Positions 27,114 to 36,672 of a stretch of 64,000 nt of DNA are shown in pieces. This DNA comes from Bacteroidales bacterium UBA6117 (GTDB lineage: Bacteria; Bacteroidota; Bacteroidia; Bacteroidales; VadinHA17), in assembly GCA_002428385.1 (NCBI GenBank), contig DIWB01000030.1, forward strand, positions 15,210 through 79,209, written 5' to 3'. Both the position numbers and the translations under genes were made by a program. The first letter of the stretch is position 1; each line of letters starts with the position of its first letter. The notes under the pieces were generated by a model. That model was not told where the DNA came from. It saw only the letters and a list, made by a program, of their open reading frames with translations, and made no database searches.

Positions 27114-27713
27114 ATGGAGACATCTTTTTTCAACTTGGAAATTTTCGATTATGCCGTCATGCCTTTCCTGATATTTCTGGCCAGGATCTGCGATGTATCG
27201 ATAGGCACGATGAGAATTATCTTCGTCTCGAAGGGGAACAGAAAAGTAGCTCCGATTCTCGGATTCTTTGAAGTCCTCATATGGATAATTGCAATCAGCA
27301 AAATCATGCAGAATCTTGACAATTATATTAATTATATAGCCTATGCAGCCGGATTCGCCACAGGGAATTTTGTGGGGATGATAATTGAGGAGAGGCTGGC
27401 AATGGGTATCCAGATGATAAGGGTTTTTGTTAGCGAGAACGGCATGGAGCTTGTTAAAAACCTGAATTCAAACGGATTCGGAGCCACAACCATTGAGGCG
27501 CACGGGGCAAAGGAGAAAATCGACATAATCTATTCTATCGTTCACCGGAATGAACTGAAGAATGTAATAAACATAATAACCTCATTCAACTCCAGGGCTT
27601 TCTTCACCATCGAGGACGTAAAATCGGCAAATGAGGGTATATTCAACCCCCGAAGGAAAAGTCATATATTCCCTTTCGCAAATGTGATCCGCGGCTGGAG
27701 ACCGGGAAAGTAG
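27114..27713 (+). CDS. UPF0316 family membrane protein (DUF2179)
   Basis: 199 residues. Three membrane helices in the N-terminal half (VMPFLIFLARICDVSIGTMRII, GFFEVLIWIIAISKI, YAAGFATGNFVGMIIEERL) are followed by a soluble DUF2179-like domain (~110-170: IQMIRVFVSENGMELVKNLNSNGFG, KIDIIYSIVHRNEL). The family function is not known. The next gene is 48 bases downstream on the same strand. Confidence 0.88.
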   Translation: METSFFNLEIFDYAVMPFLIFLARICDVSIGTMRIIFVSKGNRKVAPILGFFEVLIWIIAISKIMQNLDNYINYIAYAAGFATGNFVGMIIEERLAMGIQMIRVFVSENGMELVKNLNSNGFGATTIEAHGAKEKIDIIYSIVHRNELKNVINIITSFNSRAFFTIEDVKSANEGIFNPRRKSHIFPFANVIRGWRPGK

Positions 27714-27761
27714 CTCCGGGAGTGAACAGGAACACAAACACATACTAAATAGCAGACAATA

Positions 27762-28592
27762 ATGGAATCAATAGAAAGTCACCCCCTGTACAAGGCTCAT
27801 ACTATCGACAGTGCAATGCATTCGTTCTGGGATTTTTATAAGAAAAAGTTCGTTGCCCTTTTCCTTATTTCATTTGCAATGGGACTTGCCATGCAGTACC
27901 TGGGCACATTCATCAGGATAGATATCGGCGATTACCAGACATTCAATATGGATGAAATGATGAATAAGCTTAATGAATTCAAATGGCCGATGATCATTTT
28001 CACGCTTGTAAATATCCTGTTCGCGGTTATTCTGCAGTATTTTGTGATGTTCAATCCGCTTGACAGGGAATGCAATTTCCTGCAGTGCGTTGTGAAATCC
28101 CTCCGGTATTACATTCCTTATCTCCTTATACTTGTGATACTGGCGTTTGTGGGATCGTTCGCCCTGTTTCTGGGACTTATTCTCCTGTTCGTCGGCGCTT
28201 TGTTTGCCGGCGTTTATATAATGACCCTTTATCTTTTTATACTTCCAATTATGATGGTTGAAGGGCCAATTATAGCTCATGCTATAGTCAGAACGGCAAC
28301 CCTGGTCCACCGGAATTTCTGGAATAACCTTGGCTGGACATCGGTTTTCATTATTCTTCTGCTTGTTGCTTCGATCCTTTTGTCAGGATTGGTACTGCTG
28401 CCTTTTACAGGAAGCTTCCTTTCAGCGGTCAGCAATCCTGAAGATGCCACGGCTGCCCTTGAAATCAGTACCAGGCCGCTTTACATCATTTTGTCGGCTG
28501 TGGTGAATGCAATCACCCTGCCTATGCTTCCTATCTTCTCAAGCATTCTGTATTTCAATGCAAGAGCCAGGGAAGCGGAAAGAAATCTATAA
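27762..28592 (+). CDS. Multi-pass membrane protein of unknown function
   Basis: 276 residues with about six hydrophobic segments (near 31-48, 74-93, 115-135, 138-160, 186-210 and 240-262). The soluble N-terminus (HTIDSAMHSFWDFYKKKF) precedes the first helix. The layout resembles DUF975/glycerophosphodiester-type membrane domains, but I cannot name a family with confidence. It overlaps the convergent SDR gene end by 6 bases. Confidence 0.75.
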   Translation: MESIESHPLYKAHTIDSAMHSFWDFYKKKFVALFLISFAMGLAMQYLGTFIRIDIGDYQTFNMDEMMNKLNEFKWPMIIFTLVNILFAVILQYFVMFNPLDRECNFLQCVVKSLRYYIPYLLILVILAFVGSFALFLGLILLFVGALFAGVYIMTLYLFILPIMMVEGPIIAHAIVRTATLVHRNFWNNLGWTSVFIILLLVASILLSGLVLLPFTGSFLSAVSNPEDATAALEISTRPLYIILSAVVNAITLPMLPIFSSILYFNARAREAERNL

Positions 28593-29390
28593 ATCGTTTT
28601 CTCCTTTTACATAGCCGAAGTTGGCAAGAATGCCGCCGTCGACAAACAGAATATGCCCGTTGACGAAATTGCTTGCCCCTGATGCGAGAAACAAGGCGGC
28701 ATTGGCCACGTCCTCAGGCTGACCCCATCGTCCTGCCGGAGTCCTTGTCATTACAAGGTCGTTGAACGGATGACCGTTTTCACGAATCGGACCTGTCTGA
28801 GCGGTTTCTATGTATCCCGGACCGATCCCGTTAACCTGAATGTTGTATTTTGCCCATTCGCATGTCATGTTCCTGGTAAGAAGCGCAAGTCCCCCCTTTG
28901 CTGAAGCATAGGCTGAAACTGTGTTCCGACCGTAAACGCTCATCATCGAACACATGTTGATTATCTTTCCGCTTCGCTTTGCTATCATATTCGGGGCAAC
29001 ACGTTTGGAGACAATGAACGGGGCAACCAGATCCACGTCGATGACCTGTTTATAGTCCGCAACCAACATGCTGAGAATCGGTATTCTTTTTATTATTCCG
29101 GCATTATTTACAAGAATGTCAACAGTACCTTCATCAGCTTCAATCTGTGATATACCCCTGTCGACATCCTTTTCGTCAGTGACGTCGAATACCAGCGTGT
29201 AAACACTCAGTCCCTCCTTCCCGAATGCTTCCCTGCACAGGGCAAGCTTCTCCGTGCTGAGATCATTTACGCACACCCTTGCCCCGGCTTTTCCCAGCAT
29301 AAGGCCAATTGCCAGACCGATACCATGTGTTCCCCCGGTAACCAGGGCCACCTTGCCCGTCAGATCAAATAATTCCTTTACAGTTTCCAT
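28587..29390 (-). CDS. kduD: SDR oxidoreductase, KduD or gluconate 5-dehydrogenase type
   Basis: 267 residues. NAD-binding loop TGGTHGIGLAIG near 18, NNAG near 93, and catalytic YASAKGG near 160; the C-terminus has the typical NGHILFVDGG. Placed 6 bases behind kduI, the simplest role is 2-keto-3-deoxygluconate (2-deoxy-D-gluconate 3-) dehydrogenase, the next step in unsaturated uronate breakdown. The sequence is also close to gluconate 5-dehydrogenases, which matters because the facing operon may make gluconate. The gene symbol rests mainly on context. Confidence 0.82.
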   Translation of the reverse strand: METVKELFDLTGKVALVTGGTHGIGLAIGLMLGKAGARVCVNDLSTEKLALCREAFGKEGLSVYTLVFDVTDEKDVDRGISQIEADEGTVDILVNNAGIIKRIPILSMLVADYKQVIDVDLVAPFIVSKRVAPNMIAKRSGKIINMCSMMSVYGRNTVSAYASAKGGLALLTRNMTCEWAKYNIQVNGIGPGYIETAQTGPIRENGHPFNDLVMTRTPAGRWGQPEDVANAALFLASGASNFVNGHILFVDGGILANFGYVKGENDL

Positions 29391-29396
29391 TATATG

Positions 29397-30233
29397 TTAT
29401 TTAAGAGTATCGGGGTGACGGACATCCATATCGCTGTAATCAAGGTTCTCTCCGGCCATTCCCCAGATGAACGTATAACCGGATGTGCCTGCTGCGCTGT
29501 GTATGCTCCACGAAGGTGACAGCACAGCCTGCTCATTTTTCATCCAAATGTGACGGGTTTCATCCGGATCGCCTATAAAATGACAGATACCCTGTTTTTC
29601 AGGGACCTCGAAGTAAAAGTATGCTTCCATCCTTCGGTTATGGGTGTGAACAGGCATTGTGTTCCACACACTTCCTGTCTTAAGTTCCGTCATCCCCATC
29701 TGAAGCTGGCATGTCGGAAGGACGCTGTTCACAATAAGCTTGTTGATGGTCCTGTGGTTGGAGGCTTCAGCGGATCCGAGGGTAACAATCTCTGCATCCT
29801 TCAGGGTGACTTTTCTTGATGGATATTTATGGTGGGCCGGAGCCGAGTTAATGTACAGTTTTGCCGGCAAGGCGGCATTCTTTGATTTGAAAGACACGTC
29901 ATTTGTCTCCCTGCCAAGGTATAGCGCCTCCTTGAACCCGATATTATAGGTCACCCCTCCTGCTTCAATCTCAGCATCACCCCCGACATTGATAATCCCC
30001 ATTTCTCTCCTCTCAAGAAAATAAGAAGCCTTAAGATCATCAGCCGACTCAAGCTTAAGGACTTTCTCAACAGGCATGGCACCTCCCACCATATACCTGT
30101 CGTACATTGAATAAACCAGCATTATCTCATCCTGAACAAAAACCTTATCGATCAGGAATTCCTTCCTCAGTTTTCCGGTATCATACATCCTGAAATCATC
30201 GGGATGCACTGCATATCTCAACTCAATCTTCAT
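29397..30233 (-). CDS. kduI: 5-keto-4-deoxyuronate isomerase
   Basis: 278 residues, usual length. It converts 4-deoxy-L-threo-5-hexosulose uronate, from pectin or glycosaminoglycan lyases, to 2,5-diketo-3-deoxygluconate. The cupin metal site is seen in MPVHTHNRRMEAYFYFEV (H-x-H-x4-E), with a later histidine in SWSIHSAAGTSGYTFIWGMAGEN. LGSAEASNHRTINKLI is also characteristic. First gene of a two-gene minus-strand operon divergent from uxaC. Confidence 0.95.
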   Translation of the reverse strand: MKIELRYAVHPDDFRMYDTGKLRKEFLIDKVFVQDEIMLVYSMYDRYMVGGAMPVEKVLKLESADDLKASYFLERREMGIINVGGDAEIEAGGVTYNIGFKEALYLGRETNDVSFKSKNAALPAKLYINSAPAHHKYPSRKVTLKDAEIVTLGSAEASNHRTINKLIVNSVLPTCQLQMGMTELKTGSVWNTMPVHTHNRRMEAYFYFEVPEKQGICHFIGDPDETRHIWMKNEQAVLSPSWSIHSAAGTSGYTFIWGMAGENLDYSDMDVRHPDTLK

Positions 30234-30352
30234 AATTCAGTATATTTTGATTGTTATAAATGACACGACATGTTTGTAATGCTAAAAATACAATCTTTGT
30301 CTGAAAGGACGAAGAGAATATCCATATTTGTTACTTGTGATGACATTGGCTT

Positions 30353-30468
30353 CTCATCGGAAATATGTGAAAATTAACATACCTTAACGGCTTTTTGTCC
30401 TTACCTCTGAATTTATTTGCTATTTTTAATAACTCATTTTTTTCGCTCATGACAGCTCATCGGAAATA
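30353..30468. repeat. Pair of 13-bp direct repeats in the kduI/uxaC divergent region
   Basis: CTCATCGGAAATA occurs exactly at 30353-30365 and again at 30456-30468, 103 bases apart, in the 257-base region between the two divergent uronate operons. The position suits operator sites for a shared sugar-acid regulator. No regulator gene lies in the locus. Confidence 0.55.
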
Positions 30469-30490
30469 ATCAAATTATATACAACCAGGG

Positions 30491-31888
30491 ATGAAAAGAT
30501 TTATAAACGACGACTTTCTGCTGGAAACAAAGACAGCCAGCAGACTTTATCATGAATTTTCCGAGAATCAGCCAATCATCGATTTTCACTGCCACTTATC
30601 ACCTGCGATGATTGCCGGTGACATCTGCTTTGATAATATATGTCAGGCATGGCTCGACGGCGATCATTACAAATGGAGGGCCATGAGAACAAATGGCATA
30701 AACGAACTTTACTGTACAGGTGAGGCCTCTCAGGAAGAGAAATTTGAAAAGTGGGCCGAGACCCTTACTGCAACTATTGGAAATCCCCTGTATCACTGGG
30801 CGCATCTTGAACTGGCAAGGTATTTCGGAATATATGATCTTCTTTCGCCGTCGAATGCCGCTGAGATCTATGAAAAAGCTTCATCGATGCTCAGAACAAG
30901 GGAATTCAGCATCAGGTCGCTGCTCAGAAAGAATAATGTAGAAGTTGTCTGCACCACTGACGATCCTGCTGACACGCTTGAATTTCACACTCAGATGAAA
31001 GGCGACAATGAGTTAAAGATGCTTCCGGCTTTCCGTCCCGACAACGTGATCAAAACTGATGACCCGGATAAATTCAGGGAGTATATTCTGAAGCTTGAAA
31101 AAGTCACCGGGCGGGAAATCGGAAGTTTTCAGGCCCTGACTGAGGCTCTGGACGAGAGGCATGCCTTTTTCCATGAAATGGGCTGCCGCCTCTCAGACCA
31201 CGGATCCGAAAGATTTTTCTTTTCGCCCTGCAGTGAAAAGGAAGCAGACCTTATATTCAGGTCCCTTTTAAAGGGTCAGCAGGTTTCGGCCGATGAAACT
31301 GAAAAATACCGGATGGCCATAATGCTCGAGCTTTGCAGGATGAATCACAAAAGAGGATGGACCCAGCAGTTCCATGTGGGCGCACTCAGAAACAACAATT
31401 CCAGAATGTTCAGGAAGATGGGTCCCGATACGGGATGGGATTCCATCGGAATACCCCAGGATGCGTTCAGAATGTCAAGATTCATTGACGCACTGGATGA
31501 TTCGGATCAGCTTGCAAAAACAATCCTTTACAATCTTAATCCAGCCGACAACGAATTAATGATCACTATGGCAGGTAACTTCAACGACGGCTCCAGGGCT
31601 GTCAAAGTCCAGTACGGTGCAGCATGGTGGTTCCTCGATCAGAAAAACGGGATGGAAAAACACTTCAGAGACCTCGCTTCATTTGGACTTCTGAGAAGAT
31701 TTGTGGGAATGGTCACCGACTCCCGAAGCTTCCTCTCCTTCCCACGCCATGAATATTTCAGAAGAATACTGTGCAATTTTATCGGTTCGGAAATAGAAAA
31801 AGGAAATATACCGGATGAGGATGAACTTGTAAGACCTCTGATTGAGGGTGTATCCTACAAAAACGCAAAAGAATTCTTTGGATTCTAA
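30491..31888 (+). CDS. uxaC: Glucuronate/galacturonate isomerase
   Basis: 465 residues, usual length. It isomerises D-glucuronate to fructuronate and D-galacturonate to tagaturonate. The amidohydrolase-type start IDFHCHLSP is at ~30-38; VEVVCTTDDPADTLEFH, GWTQQFHVGALRNNNSRMF, LNPADNELMITMAGNF and the C-terminal GMVTDSRSFLSFPRHEYFRRILCN are family blocks. First gene of the eight-member plus-strand uronate run. Confidence 0.97.
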   Translation: MKRFINDDFLLETKTASRLYHEFSENQPIIDFHCHLSPAMIAGDICFDNICQAWLDGDHYKWRAMRTNGINELYCTGEASQEEKFEKWAETLTATIGNPLYHWAHLELARYFGIYDLLSPSNAAEIYEKASSMLRTREFSIRSLLRKNNVEVVCTTDDPADTLEFHTQMKGDNELKMLPAFRPDNVIKTDDPDKFREYILKLEKVTGREIGSFQALTEALDERHAFFHEMGCRLSDHGSERFFFSPCSEKEADLIFRSLLKGQQVSADETEKYRMAIMLELCRMNHKRGWTQQFHVGALRNNNSRMFRKMGPDTGWDSIGIPQDAFRMSRFIDALDDSDQLAKTILYNLNPADNELMITMAGNFNDGSRAVKVQYGAAWWFLDQKNGMEKHFRDLASFGLLRRFVGMVTDSRSFLSFPRHEYFRRILCNFIGSEIEKGNIPDEDELVRPLIEGVSYKNAKEFFGF

Positions 31889-31963
31889 CATTAAATCATT
31901 CCGGCAGAGCGGTATCCGGTAAAAAAGATGAGGATGCCGGACTGTCAATAACTCTTTGTAATT

Positions 31964-32800
31964 ATGAACGAATTAAATCTTAAAGGAAAAACAGCGGTCA
32001 TCACAGGCGGCGCAGGTCTCATATGTTCAGAAATGGCCAGATCGCTTGCATCACAGGGAGTAAAGACTGTGATCATTGATCTCAACCAGGAAGCTGCAGT
32101 GAATGTTGCGGCTGAAATCCAGAAGGAGTTCGGAACACAGTCGATAGGGCTCTCTGCCAGCGTGCTCGACAAGGAATCGCTGCTGGCATCAAAGAAAATC
32201 ATAAACGAGAAATTCGGCGCTATCGATATTTTGGTGAACGGCGCCGGAGGAAATTCTCCGGCTGCAACCACAAAGGTTGAAAAAATGGATGGCACAGAGG
32301 ACCCCGACGATACATTCTTCGGACTTAAACTTGAAGGTTTTGACAAGGTATTCGACCTTAACTTCAAGGGGACTCTTATCCCGACAATGGTTTATTCAAC
32401 CGATATGGTGAAGAAAAAAAACGGGGTCATAATAAACATTTCATCGATGAACTCCTACAGACCTCTTACCAAGATAGCTGCATATTCAGCCGCAAAATCT
32501 GCTGTTAATAATTTCACTCAATGGCTGGCTGTCCATTTTTCGAAAGCAGGTATCAGGGTGAATGCCATTGCTCCCGGGTTTCTGCTTACGAACCAGAACA
32601 GGTTCCTCCTTATGGATGAAAAAACCGGGGAGCCAACTGCCAGGACCAGGAAAATACTTGGCAGCACCCCGATGGAAAGATTCGGAACTCCGGAAGAACT
32701 GACAGGAACCCTTCTCTACCTTGTTTCCGACCTGTCGAAGTTCGTAACCGGAGTCATTATTCCGGTCGACGGCGGATTCAGCGCATACAGCGGAGTGTAG
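31964..32800 (+). CDS. uxuB: SDR-family fructuronate reductase (UxuB-like)
   Basis: 278 residues. It resembles the short-chain D-mannonate oxidoreductases (Bacillus YjmF type), which reduce fructuronate to D-mannonate with NAD(P)H. The cofactor loop is TGGAGLICSEMA near 16 (a cysteine where the third glycine is usual), NGAGG near 95, YSAAKSA near 175, and IIPVDGGF near the end. Gap to uxaC is 75 bases. The role follows from family and from UxaC and UxaE on either side; other sugar-acid substrates are possible. Confidence 0.85.
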   Translation: MNELNLKGKTAVITGGAGLICSEMARSLASQGVKTVIIDLNQEAAVNVAAEIQKEFGTQSIGLSASVLDKESLLASKKIINEKFGAIDILVNGAGGNSPAATTKVEKMDGTEDPDDTFFGLKLEGFDKVFDLNFKGTLIPTMVYSTDMVKKKNGVIINISSMNSYRPLTKIAAYSAAKSAVNNFTQWLAVHFSKAGIRVNAIAPGFLLTNQNRFLLMDEKTGEPTARTRKILGSTPMERFGTPEELTGTLLYLVSDLSKFVTGVIIPVDGGFSAYSGV

Positions 32801-32809
32801 GCAGCCGCG

Positions 32810-32831
32810 TACCGCATACCGCATACCGCAC
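32810..32831. repeat. Short ACCGCAT tandem repeat
   Basis: Three copies of a 7-base unit (TACCGCA) in the 84-base gap between the uxuB-like and larA-like genes, similar in style to the repeat at 15257. Confidence 0.8.
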
Positions 32832-32884
32832 GCCGTTCGGGAAATTAAGGCATGCATTGTAAATAAGACATAATTGAAAAAGAA

Positions 32885-34156
32885 ATGATATACTACCAAT
32901 TCGGATCGGAAAATACTGTAATAGGCCCAAATGAACTTGAGTATGGGGTCTTTTCAGCACTCGTGAAACTTGGGCAGCGCAAGAAGGTAATTGCAGTGCC
33001 GCCTGATTTCACAAGGTTCCACTCCCGGGCCGGGGACATCACCACACTCATTCACCGTTATTACAGGGAGAACCTGACCGACATACTGCCGGCCCTGGGT
33101 ACCCATTCTCCCATGACTCCGGCGGAGATTTCTGAGATGTTCAGAGGGGTCCCTGCAGAGTTGTTCAGGGTTCACGACTGGAGAAATGATGTTGTGACAG
33201 TCGGAACTGTTCCCGGCGAATTCATAAGCGAAATAACCGAAGGAAAACTAAGCTACTCCTGGCCGGCTCAGCTTAACAAGCTTCTGGTAAACGGCAAACA
33301 CGACCTGATTATCTCGATCGGCCAGGTTGTACCCCATGAGGTTGTAGGGATGGCCAACTACAACAAGAACCTGTTTGTCGGCACAGGCGGTCCGGAAGGG
33401 ATCAATAAAAGCCATTTCGTCGGGGCCGTCTATGGTATGGAAAGAATGATGGGCAAAGCTGACACCCCGGTAAGAAGATTGCTCAACTATGCGTCCGACA
33501 ATTTCACCAGGGATCTGCCTGTTGTTTATATTCAGACTGTCATAGGCCGCGATGATGACGGCAAACTTGTTATCCGCGGACTTTTCATAGGCGACGACTA
33601 CGAAGTTTTCAGACTTGCCTCCGAACTTTCAATCAAGGTCAATTTTACCGTTCTAGACAAGCCGATAAAGAAGGCAGTCGTGTATCTCGATCCCTCGGAG
33701 TTCAAAAGCACCTGGCTTGGCAACAAAAGCATTTACCGGACCAGGATGGCGATGGCTGACAATGGCGAACTGATTATACTTGCACCCGGACTGAGGGAGT
33801 TCGGGGAGGACAAGGAGATTGACAGGCTAATAAGGAAATATGGCTACAGGGGCACTCCCGCCACACTTAAGGCGCTCGACCAGAATCCGGAACTGATGGA
33901 TAATCTGAGTGCTGCAGCGCATCTTATTCACGGCAGTTCGGAAGGCAGATTTTCAATAACCTATTGTCCGGGCAACCTTACAAGGCAGGAAATTGAATCG
34001 GTCAACTTCAAATACGCCAGCCTTGAAACCATGATGAAGAAATATAATCCGGCCGTACTCCGCGAAGGTGTGAACAGAATGCCTGACGGAGAGGAAATTT
34101 ACTATATCTCAAATCCTGCGGTGGGACTTTGGGCAGCTAAAGACAAGCTCAGATGA
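32885..34156 (+). CDS. LarA-family nickel-dependent epimerase, candidate mannonate/gluconate C2 epimerase
   Basis: 423 residues. LarA enzymes use a nickel-pincer nucleotide bound through a lysine. Here D41-R44 (PPDFTR) matches the DxTR site, H74 is in ALGTHSPMTP, and H151, K161 and H177 show exactly the +10 and +26 spacing of His174, Lys184 and His200 in the Lactobacillus enzyme. Known relatives include lactate, malate and phenyllactate racemases and a D-gluconate 2-epimerase. Set between UxuB and gnd, the likely reaction is D-mannonate to D-gluconate. The cofactor genes larB, larC and larE are not in the window. It overlaps the next gene by ATGA. Confidence 0.8.
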   Translation: MIYYQFGSENTVIGPNELEYGVFSALVKLGQRKKVIAVPPDFTRFHSRAGDITTLIHRYYRENLTDILPALGTHSPMTPAEISEMFRGVPAELFRVHDWRNDVVTVGTVPGEFISEITEGKLSYSWPAQLNKLLVNGKHDLIISIGQVVPHEVVGMANYNKNLFVGTGGPEGINKSHFVGAVYGMERMMGKADTPVRRLLNYASDNFTRDLPVVYIQTVIGRDDDGKLVIRGLFIGDDYEVFRLASELSIKVNFTVLDKPIKKAVVYLDPSEFKSTWLGNKSIYRTRMAMADNGELIILAPGLREFGEDKEIDRLIRKYGYRGTPATLKALDQNPELMDNLSAAAHLIHGSSEGRFSITYCPGNLTRQEIESVNFKYASLETMMKKYNPAVLREGVNRMPDGEEIYYISNPAVGLWAAKDKLR

Positions 34157-35148
34157 TCAATTGGGGTATAATAGGCTGCGGTAAAGTCACAGAACAAAAA
34201 AGCGGTCCGGCATTCAATAAGGTGGACGGATCGAGGCTTGTCGCCGTGATGCGGCGTGACAAAGCACTGGCTGAAGACTATGCCAGGAGACATAATGTAC
34301 CAAGATATTATTCCGACCCCGACCAACTCATCAACGACAGTGAGGTAAATGCCGTATACATTGCCACTCCCCCGGGAAGTCATGCCGAATATGCCATCAG
34401 GGCTCTCAAAGCCGGCAAACCGGTTTATATTGAAAAACCAATGGCGGCAAATTACAGGGAGTGCGTCATGATAAACGAGATGGCTGAACTTACCGGTATC
34501 CCGGTTTATGTTGCATATTACAGGAGAACACTGCCCGGTTTCCGGCTGATAAAGAAACTTATTGATGCCGGGGAAATCGGTAAGCCGCGATTCGCAAATT
34601 TCCAGATATATAATTATGCTTCAGAAGATGAGCTTTCAGGAAATCTGCCCTGGCGCGTCATCCCTGAAATCTCCGGCGCGGGCCATTTCTTTGATCTCGG
34701 TTCCCATCAGCTTGATTTCCTTGACTATCTTTTCGGCCCCGTGCTGAAAGTATCGTCCCTTGCCGCCAACCAGGGCCAGCTGTATAAGGCTGAGGATTTC
34801 GTGTCTGCCAGCTTCCTTTTCCGTGAAAATATAGTCGGAACCGGAATCTGGAGTTTCAGCGTTTCCAGGGAAGCAAACAGGGATTATTTTGAAATAGCCG
34901 GCGAAAAAGGAATAATAAAAACCTCTACTTTTACATACGACCCGATCGTCCTTGTCAATTCCGCCGGAACACAGGAATTTATGAATGAAAGACCTGAAAA
35001 TATACAGTTCTATCTGATAGATCAGATCGTCAGAGCACTTTCAGGCGAAGGGGATGTTGTAAGCACAGGAACGACTGCTGCGAGAACCAGCCGGGTAATG
35101 GATGAGGTTGTAAGGGAATATTACCGGGGCACAGGGCTTAAAACCTAG
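34153..35148 (+). CDS. Gfo/Idh/MocA family oxidoreductase
   Basis: 331 residues, cytoplasmic. The Rossmann start is MINWGIIGCGKVTEQKSGPAF; YIATPPGSHAEYAIRALKAGKPVYIEKPMA includes the EKP lysine; GSHQLDFLDYLFG carries the usual histidine of the substrate domain. It would oxidise or reduce a sugar or sugar acid with NAD(P). The start codon overlaps the larA-like stop, so it is translated with it, and it might act on the same hexonates. Confidence 0.88.
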   Translation: MINWGIIGCGKVTEQKSGPAFNKVDGSRLVAVMRRDKALAEDYARRHNVPRYYSDPDQLINDSEVNAVYIATPPGSHAEYAIRALKAGKPVYIEKPMAANYRECVMINEMAELTGIPVYVAYYRRTLPGFRLIKKLIDAGEIGKPRFANFQIYNYASEDELSGNLPWRVIPEISGAGHFFDLGSHQLDFLDYLFGPVLKVSSLAANQGQLYKAEDFVSASFLFRENIVGTGIWSFSVSREANRDYFEIAGEKGIIKTSTFTYDPIVLVNSAGTQEFMNERPENIQFYLIDQIVRALSGEGDVVSTGTTAARTSRVMDEVVREYYRGTGLKT

Positions 35149-35197
35149 TGTTTTTATATGAAGAACAAATTTACAATTAATAGATAAACATACTTTT

Positions 35198-36652
35198 ATG
35201 GACACAAAATCGGATATCGGATTGATCGGATTAGCCGTGATGGGAGAAAACCTGGTTCTCAACATGGAGAGCAAAGGATTCCAGGTCACAGTGTACAACC
35301 GTACGCTTCAAAGGGTTGATGACTTCCTGTCGGGGCGGGCATCAGGAAAAAGAATTGCAGGAGCCCACTCTCTGGAAGAGTTGGTCAAATCACTGAAAAG
35401 GCCCAGGAAAATAATGATAATGGTAAAGGCCGGAAGTGCTGTTGACGACATGATCAACGCCCTCATTCCCCTCCTTGAAAACGGCGATATTATCATTGAC
35501 GGCGGAAACACTCATTTCCCTGATACCAACAGGAGAACTGCCTTTGTTGAAAGCAAGGGACTTCTCTATATCGGAACCGGTGTTTCAGGCGGAGAGGAAG
35601 GAGCCCTTCTCGGACCGTCCATCATGCCCGGAGGTTCGCCTGCTGCCTGGCCCGAAGTCAAACCAATTTTCCAGGCTATTGCCGCAAAGGTTGACGGCGG
35701 AACTCCATGCTGCGACTGGGTGGGTGAAAATGGTGCAGGCCATTTCGTGAAAATGGTTCATAATGGTATTGAATATGGCGATATGCAGCTTATCTGCGAA
35801 GCCTACCAGATAATGAGGGATCTTCTCAATATGCACGCCGATGAGATGCACATTGTGTTCAGGGAATGGAATAAGGGTGAACTCGACAGTTATCTGATTG
35901 AAATAACGAGGGATATTCTTGCCTTCAAGGATGAAGACGGAATCCCGATGGTAGATAAAATCCTTGATACTGCAGGCCAGAAGGGTACCGGCAAATGGAC
36001 CGCGGTTACTGCGCTCGACTTTGGTATCCCACTCACCCTGATAGGAGAAGCCGTGTTCTCGAGATGTCTTTCGGCACTGAAGGATGAACGAGTAGCTGCT
36101 TCGAAGATAATCACAGGTCCGGCTAAAGTATTCAAAAGCGATCTGAGGGCATTTGTTACTGACCTGAGGGAAGCGGTTTACGCCTCGAAAATAGTATCAT
36201 ACGCCCAGGGTTATGCCCTGATGAGAGCTGCGGCCCAGGAATTCGGATGGAAACTGAATTACGGAGGTATAGCCCTGATGTGGAGGGGCGGCTGCATAAT
36301 CAGATCAGCATTCCTCGGAAAGATCAAGGAAGCATTTGATGCAAACGAAGATATTCCCAACCTGCTGCTCGATCCCTTCTTCAAGACAAAGGTGGAGAAG
36401 GCACAGGCGGGATGGAGAAATGTAATCTCAACTGCTCTCAGCAACGGGATACCTGTACCAGCCATGTCGTCGGCACTCTGCTACTTTGACGGATACAGAT
36501 GCGAAAATCTTCCGGCCAACCTGCTTCAGGCACAGAGGGATTACTTCGGTGCCCATACCTATGAACGCATTGACAAGCCCAGGGGAGAATTCTTCCACAC
36601 AAACTGGACCGGCCGCGGAGGATCAACAGCATCAACAACCTATAATGTATAA
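35198..36652 (+). CDS. gnd: 6-phosphogluconate dehydrogenase (decarboxylating)
   Basis: 484 residues, the full-length form. It converts 6-phosphogluconate to ribulose 5-phosphate, CO2 and NADPH. IGLAVMGENLVLNMESKGF at the start, VYNRT, YIGTGVSGGEEGALLGPSIMPGG, GHFVKMVHNGIEYGDMQ with the catalytic lysine, and KGTGKWT are all in place. Its position inside a uronate operon is unusual and supports flow through gluconate. No gluconokinase is visible nearby. Confidence 0.97.
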   Translation: MDTKSDIGLIGLAVMGENLVLNMESKGFQVTVYNRTLQRVDDFLSGRASGKRIAGAHSLEELVKSLKRPRKIMIMVKAGSAVDDMINALIPLLENGDIIIDGGNTHFPDTNRRTAFVESKGLLYIGTGVSGGEEGALLGPSIMPGGSPAAWPEVKPIFQAIAAKVDGGTPCCDWVGENGAGHFVKMVHNGIEYGDMQLICEAYQIMRDLLNMHADEMHIVFREWNKGELDSYLIEITRDILAFKDEDGIPMVDKILDTAGQKGTGKWTAVTALDFGIPLTLIGEAVFSRCLSALKDERVAASKIITGPAKVFKSDLRAFVTDLREAVYASKIVSYAQGYALMRAAAQEFGWKLNYGGIALMWRGGCIIRSAFLGKIKEAFDANEDIPNLLLDPFFKTKVEKAQAGWRNVISTALSNGIPVPAMSSALCYFDGYRCENLPANLLQAQRDYFGAHTYERIDKPRGEFFHTNWTGRGGSTASTTYNV

Positions 36653-36672
36653 GCATACCTAATCCGGATATT

